Positions 1-5,058 of a DNA stretch of 5,135 bases are shown here, in pieces (position 1 is the first letter of the stretch; each line of letters opens with the position of its first letter). Position numbers and translations under genes: made by a program. The notes beneath the pieces are model-generated. The model was not told where the DNA came from and did no database searches. It worked only from the letters and a program-made list of their open reading frames with translations. Source of the DNA: Bacillota bacterium (lineage in GTDB: Bacteria; Bacillota_A; Clostridia; Clostridiales; Clostridiaceae); NCBI GenBank assembly GCA_021837545.1, contig JAKBFR010000158.1, positions 1 to 5,135 on the forward strand, read 5' to 3'.

Positions 1-18
1 CGAGTCCCGCAATTCCAC
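1..18 (+). tRNA. Probable 3' end of a tRNA gene, best fit tRNA-His (cut by window edge)
   Basis: The first bases, CGAGT then CCCGC, read as the end of a T-loop (the TTCGAGT type) followed by the 3' strand of a T-stem beginning with the conserved C61. The next eight bases, AATTCCAC, fit a 7-bp acceptor 3' strand plus a C at the discriminator position. A C73 discriminator is characteristic of tRNA-His, where it pairs with the extra G-1; the matching 5' end would read GTGGAATT. The bases that follow are ACA, so the CCA tail would not be encoded. The anticodon and other arms lie outside the window, so both identity and function are inference. A degenerate tRNA remnant is possible. Confidence 0.4.
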
Positions 19-126
19 ACATTTATTTCACCTTCAAATAGTATTTAAGCATATTCAAAAAATAGTAAATCAGTATGCTAATCAATTTTATTTCATATGC
101 TTTATATTATTAAAATATGCACCTTA
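19..126. other. Non-coding AT-rich spacer with no recognised feature
   Basis: No reading frame with a ribosome binding site and no terminator-like hairpin with a T-tract is visible just after the presumed tRNA end. The only structure seen is short AGCATAT/ATATGCT inverted words (48-54 and 95-101), too weak and too far apart to name. Confidence 0.5.
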
Positions 127-300
127 AAAAAAAGTGCGACAGCACATTAAAATCTTTTACACTGATAAAAAAAGTGCGACAGCACAATTAAGATCTTTCC
201 ACCTCTAAAAAAAGTGCGACAGCACATTATGATCTTTTACACCGTTAAAAAAAGTGCTACAACACATTAGGCTCCTTTGTGCCTGTAAAAAAATGTAAAA
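127..300. repeat. 40-bp tandem repeat array: four full units and a stub, each with an A-tract and a GTGC/GCAC hairpin
   Basis: Units begin at 127, 167, 207 and 247, with a degenerate 14-base stub at 287, so the period is exactly 40 bp. Each unit opens with seven A residues. The first three continue with GTGCGACAGCAC, a 4-bp inverted repeat around a GACA loop. The remaining part is less conserved but clearly homologous (variants of ATTAAAATCTTTTACACTGAT). Unit 4 has GTGCTACAACAC, which breaks the innermost stem pair, as expected of a decaying end copy. On the minus strand each unit reads as a GTGC-TGTC-GCAC hairpin followed by seven Ts, resembling a very short intrinsic terminator. A-tracts spaced 40 bp apart may also bend the DNA. 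Function is unknown. Confidence 0.9.
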
Positions 301-323
301 CTCTTATTTCTTTTTTCATTCTA
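295..323 (+). promoter_or_regulatory. Possible forespore (sigma-G-type) promoter for the germination gene
   Basis: CATTCTA at 317-323 matches the sigma-G/sigma-F -10 pattern CATnnTA. Seventeen bases upstream, GTAAA at 295-299 matches four of the five positions of the GYATR -35 pattern. A transcript would start near 330 and have a leader of about 140 nt that includes the heptamer hairpin. A sigma-G promoter is what a GerA/SpoVAF gene would be expected to have. The match is short and lies in AT-rich DNA, so this is tentative. Confidence 0.3.
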
Positions 324-364
324 TATATACATTAACTTTAATTATCACTTGTTAATGCTGAATG

Positions 365-408
365 ATTACTAATTGACAATTGAGCATTGATCCTTGACAA
401 TTAGTAAT
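365..408. repeat. Heptamer repeat block forming an inverted repeat
   Basis: From 365 the sequence falls into 7-base units: ATTACTA, ATTGACA, ATTGAGC, ATTGATC, CTTGACA, ATTAGTA. The outer units are complementary: 365-379 pairs with 394-408 in 14 of 15 positions (A376 faces A397), leaving a 14-base loop. The same ATTGANC words recur downstream of the germination gene. If transcription starts near 330, the hairpin would sit in the 5' leader of that gene. Confidence 0.75.
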
Positions 409-472
409 TTAATTTAAATGTACACGTCTGAATTAGGTATTAAGTATCTATAATATCTAATAAAAATAAAAT

Positions 473-1960
473 ATGAATACAATTATATATATATCACATA
501 CTACCTACAGAAGATATATTTCATTAGAGAGAAGGTTATATAATTTGAATGTTACATGCGATTGCAAACAAAATATTGGATTAATACACTCAAATTTAGC
601 AATAGATAAAAGTTATGATATTGTTGAAAGGACATTTGTAGTAGGCGAACGTGATGCTGTCCTATATTTCCTGAATGGTTTTATTAAAGACAACATTATG
701 GAAGATATATTAAGATCATTTTTTAAAATATCTCCTGAAACTATGAATTCATATAAAACTGTTGAAAATTTTATGAATAATGAAATTCCTCATGTATCTA
801 TTGAAAAACAAAGTGATTTAGAAAAAATTATACATGCATTATTAACTGGTCAAACAATAATGTTTGTTGGTGGTTATGATTCATTTATAGTTCTTGATCT
901 ACGTACTTATCCAGGGGCAGATTCATCAAAACCTGAAAAAGAAAAAACTTTAAGAGGTAGCAGAGATGCCTTTATAGAAAAATTAGTATTTAATTCGGGT
1001 TTTATTAGACGAAGAATACGTGATCCTAGATTAGTTTTTGAAATGCATTCAGTTGGTGATATTTCAAAAACAGATGTTTGTCTTGCATACATAGATGGAG
1101 TTGCAGATCCTAAAGTACATGATTTAATAGTAAATAGTTTGTCACAATTAGATATAAAAGCTTTAACTCTTGGAGATCAAAGTTTAGTTGATATTATGTG
1201 TAAAAAAAATTGGCTTAATCCATTTCCCAAAGTAAGATATACTGAAAGACCTGATATAGCTGCTGCACATATCGTTGAAGGAAAAATAATAGTTATTGTA
1301 GACAATTCTCCAAATGTTATGATTCTTCCAACTGGTATTTTTGATTTTTTACAAGATATAAATGATTATTATTTCCCATTATTTACAGGAAACTATTTAA
1401 GAATTATTAGAAATTTAACATTATTATCAACTGTTCTACTAACTCCTCTTTATTTACTTTTTATAAACGGCAATGTTTTTTTACCAACGTTTTTCGATTT
1501 TTTAAAACCTCAAGACTACTTTGCTATTCCTATGGTAATTCAATTAATACTTTTGGAATTCGCTGTAGATGTGTTAAAATTGGCAGGTATAAATACTCCA
1601 AGTCCACTTGGAGGTGCACTATCTTTAGTTGGAGGCTTAATTCTTGGCCAATATGCAATAAAGACAGGTTGGTTTACAACTCAGGCTATCTTATATATGT
1701 CTATAGTAACTCTTGGAGATTTTACTCAACCTAGTTTAGAAATGACTTTTGCCTTGAAATTTGAGAGAATGCTATTATTAATACTTTGTGGAATGTTTGG
1801 ATTCTGGGGATTTATAGGAGGTATTGTAATTTTACTTATAATCATGGGTAGTACCAAAACAATAGCTGGTGACAAATACTTCTACCCACTAATACCATTT
1901 AATTGGAAAAAACTTAAAAATCTATTGTTTAGAACAAGAATCTCAAACGATGTTCAATGA
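473..1960 (+). CDS. spoVAF: Spore germination protein, GerA family A-subunit type, SpoVAF-like
   Basis: This is a 495-residue inner spore membrane protein of the GerA/SpoVAF family. In this family the A subunits oligomerise into ion channels that respond to germinants or amplify germination. A cytoplasmic N-terminal region (about 1-305) contains the family block around RGSRDAF (161-167), RIRDPRLVFEMHSVGD (181-196) and VCLAYIDG (202-209). Membrane helices follow at about 313-331, 350-370, 380-396, 403-416 and 431-459, and the protein ends with YPLIPFNWKKLKNLLFR (471-487). RPDIAAAHIVEG (259-270), TPSPLGGALSL (375-385), GQYAI (392-396) and the PLIPFN ending resemble SpoVAF more than nutrient-receptor GerAA/GerKA, and the length is close to that recalled for Bacillus SpoVAF. 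No B or C receptor subunit and no spoVA gene lies within the window. The start is uncertain: ATG 473 has no Shine-Dalgarno and an in-frame stop lies just upstream (467-469), whereas TTG 545 (codon 25) has AAGG at 532-535 and would begin nearer the usual family N-terminus. The family is secure; the SpoVAF subtype is probable. Confidence 0.88.
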   Translation: MNTIIYISHTTYRRYISLERRLYNLNVTCDCKQNIGLIHSNLAIDKSYDIVERTFVVGERDAVLYFLNGFIKDNIMEDILRSFFKISPETMNSYKTVENFMNNEIPHVSIEKQSDLEKIIHALLTGQTIMFVGGYDSFIVLDLRTYPGADSSKPEKEKTLRGSRDAFIEKLVFNSGFIRRRIRDPRLVFEMHSVGDISKTDVCLAYIDGVADPKVHDLIVNSLSQLDIKALTLGDQSLVDIMCKKNWLNPFPKVRYTERPDIAAAHIVEGKIIVIVDNSPNVMILPTGIFDFLQDINDYYFPLFTGNYLRIIRNLTLLSTVLLTPLYLLFINGNVFLPTFFDFLKPQDYFAIPMVIQLILLEFAVDVLKLAGINTPSPLGGALSLVGGLILGQYAIKTGWFTTQAILYMSIVTLGDFTQPSLEMTFALKFERMLLLILCGMFGFWGFIGGIVILLIIMGSTKTIAGDKYFYPLIPFNWKKLKNLLFRTRISNDVQ

Positions 1961-1998
1961 TATATTTGGAACTCTATATGAAATAAAATTGAACATTG
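1948..1998. repeat. Inverted repeat across the stop codon of the germination gene
   Basis: The arms 1948-1958 (CGATGTTCAAT) and 1988-1998 (ATTGAACATTG) pair in 10 of 11 positions. Inside them ATATA and TATAT can extend the stem. No T-run follows on the + strand, so this is not a textbook terminator. It may still protect or end the upstream mRNA. The right arm belongs to the heptamer family (ATTGAAC, ATTGACA). Confidence 0.55.
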
Positions 1999-2084
1999 AC
2001 AATTTAATAATTTAAACTTACCAATTTTATTTAATGTATAAGACCAACTCAACAATTGTTTATCTATATTCGTTCACCAAAATC

Positions 2085-2158
2085 AAAAAAATAATGGTCA
2101 ATGCCCAATGCTAAGTTTTCAATAATTGAAAATTGGGCATTGAACATTGACCATTATT
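2085..2158 (-). terminator. Rho-independent terminator of cvfB, built from heptamer repeats; possibly bidirectional
   Basis: The outer arms 2090-2103 and 2145-2158 are perfect 14-bp complements (AATAATGGTCAATG / CATTGACCATTATT). Inside, 2104-2109 pairs with 2132-2137 and TTTTCA 2116-2121 with TGAAAA 2127-2132, the latter two competing at one base. On the minus strand the stem ends in a run of Ts (the A-run at 2085-2091), about 32 bases after the cvfB stop. That is the right place and orientation for its terminator. On the + strand the downstream T content is weaker, so termination of the germination gene transcript is only possible. The 3' arm shows tandem 7-mers: ATTGGGC, ATTGAAC, ATTGACC, ATTATTA (2132-2159). 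Confidence 0.75.
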
Positions 2159-2189
2159 ACTTTTGAATTATACATTTAGTTATATTGTC

Positions 2190-3026
2190 TTATAAAAGTC
2201 TAGTTCCTTCTTTATCTTGTGTTATTAACTTTTGCTTCATTAATCCACCAAGAGTCATTTTGAAGTAATTTTTACTTGTATTAAATTCTTTTTTTATATC
2301 CTCAGAAGAAGATTTATCGTTAAATGGCATAAATCCACCATTTTCTTTTATATAATTAAGTATTTTTTCTGTTAATACTTCTCTTTCATCTAAGCGTTTC
2401 TTTCTTGTTGTTATTCCAAGAGTTCCATCTTCATAAACAATCTTAACTCTTGCTTGTATTTCTTCACCTGGATGTATGTACTCAAAATGCTCGTTTGCTA
2501 ATATTAATCCTCTATATTTGCCATCTATCATTACATTTAGAGTACCATTTTCACATGTATCATAAACTATTGCACTAATCTCGTCAGAAGACTTATACTT
2601 ACCTACTTCTGCTAACTCTAAGTGTGAATCTATTCTTGTAGTACCTGCTAATCTATCAGTTTTATCTACATACATGTAAAATAAGTATTTTTTACCTTCT
2701 TTAAGTTTAAACGCTTGCTCTCTTAGTGGAACAAATAAATCTCTTTCAAGTCCAATGTTTACAAATGCTCCAATGCTATTTTGGCTCACGACTTCTAAAT
2801 AGGCAATTTGACCTACAGTTACAAGTGGTTTTTTTAAAGTTGAAATTAATCTATCCTTTGAATCTCTATAAATAAATACTTCTAATTTGTCGCCTTCTTT
2901 AATTTCATGTTCCTTTGCTGCACTATTGGGAAGTAAAACTTCATCGCCAAATTCATCCTCAAGGTAATATCCAAATTCCACCTTTTTGCTTACTTTTAAT
3001 TTGTTGTATTCTCCAATTATCATCAT
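2190..3026 (-). CDS. cvfB: S1-domain RNA-binding protein of the CvfB/YitL family
   Basis: This is a 278-residue cytoplasmic protein. Family members have several S1-type OB folds and a C-terminal winged helix, bind RNA, and in Staphylococcus aureus affect virulence gene expression. Here the first OB region covers about residues 4-66, the second about 70-132 (VGQIAYLEVVSQNSIGAFVNIG, with the typical GAFV core), and the third about 148-208 (through DGTLGITTRK). The winged helix covers about 215-278, with the typical EKILNYIKENGGFMPFNDKS (220-239) and a hydrophobic end. The length is slightly shorter than the roughly 300 residues usual for the family. The ATG at 3026 is favoured over the adjacent second ATG because GGAGG (3037-3041) is 10 bases upstream. 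It ends just before a strong terminator. A 37-codon gene lies about 100 bases upstream on the same strand and may share its transcript, but no convincing cvfB promoter was identified in that gap. The role in this organism is not shown by the sequence. Confidence 0.9.
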   Translation of the reverse strand: MMIIGEYNKLKVSKKVEFGYYLEDEFGDEVLLPNSAAKEHEIKEGDKLEVFIYRDSKDRLISTLKKPLVTVGQIAYLEVVSQNSIGAFVNIGLERDLFVPLREQAFKLKEGKKYLFYMYVDKTDRLAGTTRIDSHLELAEVGKYKSSDEISAIVYDTCENGTLNVMIDGKYRGLILANEHFEYIHPGEEIQARVKIVYEDGTLGITTRKKRLDEREVLTEKILNYIKENGGFMPFNDKSSSEDIKKEFNTSKNYFKMTLGGLMKQKLITQDKEGTRLL

Positions 3027-3126
3027 TTTTTCATTTCCTCCATCAGCTACCTAATTTTTTAGCTAATTATTTTTCTTTTATTTAATGCACATTCAATAAA
3101 ATAACAAATAAATCTGCACGTCTATT

Positions 3127-3240
3127 TTACTTCATATTGCTAAATTTCTTACTTAGTTCTATATAATTTAAACAAGATTTCTTATTATTATAAATTTCTT
3201 CTTCTAAAATAGGTTTCATATCCATGAAATTCTTTATCAT
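3127..3240 (-). CDS. Small protein of 37 residues, unknown function
   Basis: An ATG at 3240 opens a 37-codon frame ending in TAA. It has an excellent Shine-Dalgarno, GAGGTGAT, ending seven bases from the start when counted from GAGGTG (3248-3253). The protein is lysine-rich, has no membrane segment, and is probably helical (MKPILEEEIYNNKKSC, then LNYIELSKKFSNMK). A plausible sigma-A promoter lies just upstream, and cvfB follows about 100 bases downstream on the same strand. The C-terminal ELSKKF and the earlier EEEIYNNKK faintly recall the two helices of small Spo0E-like phosphatases. However, the usual spacing between the helices is about ten residues too short and the SQELD signature is absent, so this family is not claimed. 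The case for a gene rests on the ribosome binding site and promoter. Confidence 0.6.
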   Translation of the reverse strand: MIKNFMDMKPILEEEIYNNKKSCLNYIELSKKFSNMK

Positions 3241-3271
3241 AATTCATCACCTCATATACATACCTAAAGTT

Positions 3272-3300
3272 ATTTTAACATTAGATTGAGTTATTGTCAT
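3272..3300 (-). promoter_or_regulatory. Predicted sigma-A promoter for the 37-residue gene (and possibly cvfB)
   Basis: On the minus strand ATGACA (3295-3300) is five of six to the -35 consensus. It is followed after 17 bases by TAAAAT (3272-3277), five of six to the -10. Transcription would start near 3265, giving a leader of about 25 nt. Its -35 overlaps that of the divergent promoter. Confidence 0.45.
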
Positions 3301-3321
3301 TATTTTGCCCATCTTTATAAT
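3294..3321 (+). promoter_or_regulatory. Predicted sigma-A promoter for the PHP-domain gene
   Basis: TTGTCA (3294-3299) is five of six to the -35 consensus and is followed after 16 bases by a perfect TATAAT (3316-3321). The expected start near 3328 leaves a leader of about 28 nt before the TTG start codon. The -35 shares five bases with the promoter on the other strand. Confidence 0.55.
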
Positions 3322-3356
3322 AATATATATTATAAATAATTTTTAGAGGTATAATA

Positions 3357-4361
3357 TTGGGTAAAAAAAAATCAACTAAGAATAACTTTAATATAGATGA
3401 TTTAAATTTCTATTATGGTATCCCTCATGCTCACTGTGTATTTTCAACTGGACGTGGCACTCCTATAGAAGCTTTTGATTATGCAAGACATGCTGGTCTT
3501 GATTTTCTAATTTTAACAGATCATAATAATTATTTGACTAAAACTGTACATTTAAAAGGAACTGAATTAAGTAAATGGGATACAGCCAAATATTTAGCTT
3601 CACGTTATAATAAGAAACATGACAATTTTTTAGCATTAATAGGTTTCGAAAGCAAAACCAATCCCTTTGGAGATATTAATATAATAAATTCTAATAGATT
3701 CTTCACTGGTACAGTAAATAACCTTCAATTATTAGTTCTTTGGATGCTTAACAACCCCACTGCATGTGTTTCAATTAATCATCCACATAAGACAATAGAA
3801 CATTTAGAATATAATCCTATTTTAAATAAACTAATAACTTCTATAGAAGTCGGTAATGGTTCTTCTCCTAACAAATATTTGAGATATGAAAAATATTATT
3901 ATTACTTACTTGATAATGGTTGGAAATTAGGGGCTATAAATGGTCAAGACAATCACAAATTAAATTTTGGTGATGATGAAAACTTAACATGTGTAATTTC
4001 AGATGAACTTACAAGTACTTCAGTCGTTAATGCTTTTAGAAATCGCCGCACATATTCAACTGAATCTAAATCTTTAATTATGTATTTCACAATAAATGAT
4101 AATTTTATGGGTGATATAATCCCATCAGATAATGATGACTTGCACTTTTCAATTTTTGCTCATGACCCAATTCATAAAATATTACAAATTGATATTATTT
4201 CTGTTGGTGGAATAATAATCAAAAAAATATCTGGTTTGAACTTAAATAAAGTAAAATATTTATATAATCATGAATCCTTAAAAAATGAATTGTGGTATAT
4301 AATCAAAATAACCTTAGATAATAATAAAATTGCCATAAGTTCTCCTATCTTTAGAGCCTAA
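3357..4361 (+). CDS. PHP-domain metal-dependent hydrolase, CehA/McbA-like
   Basis: The 334-residue protein has the ordered metal-ligand motifs of the PHP (polymerase and histidinol phosphatase) fold. They are H24-A-H26 in GIPHAHC, D55-H56 in LILTDHNNYL, E98 in GFESK, H142 and H144 in INHPHK, E164 in SIEVGNG, and D198/H200 in NGQDNHK. The full set suggests an active phosphoesterase-type enzyme with two or three bound metals. The layout, with a short lead-in, GLDFLILTDHN and a late GxxDNH followed by TxV, fits the CehA/McbA-like branch. The substrate cannot be read from sequence. A C-terminal region of about 90 residues (240-334) is beta-rich and may be an accessory domain. There is no signal peptide or membrane helix, so it should be cytoplasmic. 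The TTG start at 3357 is supported by AGAGGT (3345-3350) six bases upstream and by the next methionine lying far past the active-site motifs. It diverges from the 37-residue gene. Confidence 0.85.
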   Translation: MGKKKSTKNNFNIDDLNFYYGIPHAHCVFSTGRGTPIEAFDYARHAGLDFLILTDHNNYLTKTVHLKGTELSKWDTAKYLASRYNKKHDNFLALIGFESKTNPFGDINIINSNRFFTGTVNNLQLLVLWMLNNPTACVSINHPHKTIEHLEYNPILNKLITSIEVGNGSSPNKYLRYEKYYYYLLDNGWKLGAINGQDNHKLNFGDDENLTCVISDELTSTSVVNAFRNRRTYSTESKSLIMYFTINDNFMGDIIPSDNDDLHFSIFAHDPIHKILQIDIISVGGIIIKKISGLNLNKVKYLYNHESLKNELWYIIKITLDNNKIAISSPIFRA

Positions 4362-4374
4362 AGGAGACTTGTAC

Positions 4375-4435
4375 TTATGCGGATAACTCCCCAAAACAAA
4401 AGCATGTTCTTTATTTCGGCGAGTTATCCACATAA
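4375..4435. repeat. Long inverted repeat with a perfect DnaA box between convergent genes
   Basis: Arms 4375-4389 (TTATGCGGATAACTC) and 4421-4435 (GAGTTATCCACATAA) pair in 14 of 15 positions around a 31-base loop. After one C/C mismatch, two further G-C pairs can form (4391-4392 with 4418-4419). The right arm contains TTATCCACA (4424-4432), an exact match to the DnaA box TTATNCACA; the left arm holds the same box on the other strand with one change (TTATCCGCA). No T-run follows directly on either strand, so it is not a canonical intrinsic terminator, although its position between convergent genes would suit one. The GC content of the arms is above that of the surroundings. Confidence 0.75.
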
Positions 4436-4443
4436 TTATGTTT

Positions 4444-4764
4444 CTACTTATTTTTTTTTACTCTATTAGGTTTGGCTTTTGGTTTAATTACTATTTGTTT
4501 TTCTTTCTTTTTGGGTCCACCTGTTTGTGTAATATCCATAAACCATAAAAAAAACAATACCGCGAATATCGATAGTCCACTTGAAAGAATTTTATTTGTT
4601 TGACCTAGAAGTATTTGCCCTATAAATAATACTATAGCTATTGCTAAAGGAATCCACTTATTTATTTTTACTTTCCCAAAAACAAATTTTTTACATAATA
4701 CATAAACTCCCACTATAATTGCAAACATTAATACGAATGAAATAATTGTTGTTAATAAATTCAT
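4444..4764 (-). CDS. Small three-helix membrane protein with a basic C-terminal tail, unknown function
   Basis: The 106-residue protein has three predicted membrane helices, at about 4-26, 36-54 and 60-78. A lysine-rich loop (KKFVFGKVKINK, 25-36) lies between the first two, and the highly basic tail spans about 84-106 (PKKKEK, KPKAKPNRVKKNK). The positive-inside rule puts the first loop and tail in the cytoplasm and the N-terminus outside. No catalytic motif or known family is recognised. The ATG at 4764 is supported by AGGAGGA (4775-4781) ten bases upstream. The gene has its own predicted promoter and a structured leader resembling a preQ1 aptamer. That would suggest a role linked to queuosine precursors, but nothing in the protein itself shows this. 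It converges on the PHP gene. Confidence 0.75.
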   Translation of the reverse strand: MNLLTTIISFVLMFAIIVGVYVLCKKFVFGKVKINKWIPLAIAIVLFIGQILLGQTNKILSSGLSIFAVLFFLWFMDITQTGGPKKKEKQIVIKPKAKPNRVKKNK

Positions 4765-4792
4765 CTATCACACATCCTCCTAAAAAAGTTTA

Positions 4793-4819
4793 TACCCTGA
4801 AGGGGTAGCTAGTACCTTC
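4793..4819 (-). promoter_or_regulatory. Structured leader resembling a class I preQ1 riboswitch aptamer
   Basis: Read on the minus strand, GAAGG (4815-4819) and CCTTC (4799-4803) form a perfect 5-bp stem around the loop TACTAGCTACC (4804-4814). The Bacillus queC preQ1-I aptamer, as I recall it, has a 5-bp P1 around a loop beginning TTCTAGCTACA, so 9 of 11 loop bases agree. The 3' tail fits less well: a classic aptamer continues with an A-rich stretch and CTAA, while here AGGGTATAAAC follows. A mutually exclusive hairpin, TACCC (4803-4807) with GGGTA (4793-4797), precedes a T6 run (4782-4787) and the ribosome binding site, so an on/off switch is conceivable. Assignment to the family is tentative. 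Confidence 0.35.
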
Positions 4820-4847
4820 AAGTGAAAAGTTTTACTTTATATAGTTA

Positions 4848-4876
4848 ATAATAATTTATATGTAAACTATTATCAA
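4848..4876 (-). promoter_or_regulatory. Predicted sigma-A promoter for the small membrane protein gene
   Basis: On the minus strand TTGATA (4871-4876) and TATTAT (4848-4853) each match the consensus in five of six positions and are separated by 17 bases. Transcription would start near 4841, so the leader would be about 75 nt and include the structured element. A second -10-like TATAAT lies further upstream (4883-4888) with a poorer -35 spacing. Confidence 0.5.
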
Positions 4877-5010
4877 GTATCCATTATAGTTTCTTTTAAA
4901 ATTTGTAAACTTCTATTATTAGTATAACATAACAATTTTTATTAAAATATCAATATTATAAAATTTATTTTTACAATTTTATATTTTTATCTTTAATTTT
5001 TCCTATATCT

Positions 5011-5039
5011 TTGATAAAATAAAAAAAGTATGTTATAAG
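5011..5039 (+). promoter_or_regulatory. Predicted sigma-A promoter for the Lrp/AsnC-type regulator
   Basis: TTGATA (5011-5016) and TATAAG (5034-5039) each match the consensus in five of six positions with a 17-base spacer. Transcription would start near 5046, almost at the ribosome binding site, giving a very short leader. The ~135 bases between this promoter and the divergent one (4877-5010) are AT-rich and hold nothing else recognisable; Lrp-type proteins often bind their own promoter region. Confidence 0.5.
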
Positions 5040-5058
5040 AATAATGTGAGGTGATATA

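Noticed and set aside
127..300. CRISPR array
   Set aside because: The parts between conserved cores are similar to one another rather than unique spacers, the period is a strict 40 bp as in a minisatellite, and no cas gene is present.
394..454. Sigma-A promoter for the germination gene using TTGACA (394-399) or TATAAT (449-454)
   Set aside because: TTGACA is part of the heptamer repeats and has no good -10 at 16-18 bases. TATAAT has no -35 at proper spacing, and the two are 49 bases apart.
907..1092. 61-codon minus-strand frame inside the germination gene
   Set aside because: It lies antisense to a strongly conserved stretch of the SpoVAF-like protein, has no family resemblance, and is a shadow frame.
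3127..3240. Assignment of the 37-residue protein as a Spo0E-like phosphatase
   Set aside because: The SQELD signature is missing and the distance between the two putative helices is too short.
4377..4469. Small + strand reading frame (30 codons) after the PHP gene, with AAGGAG ten bases upstream
   Set aside because: It is encoded by the inverted repeat and runs into the end of the convergent membrane-protein gene; the peptide has no recognisable character.
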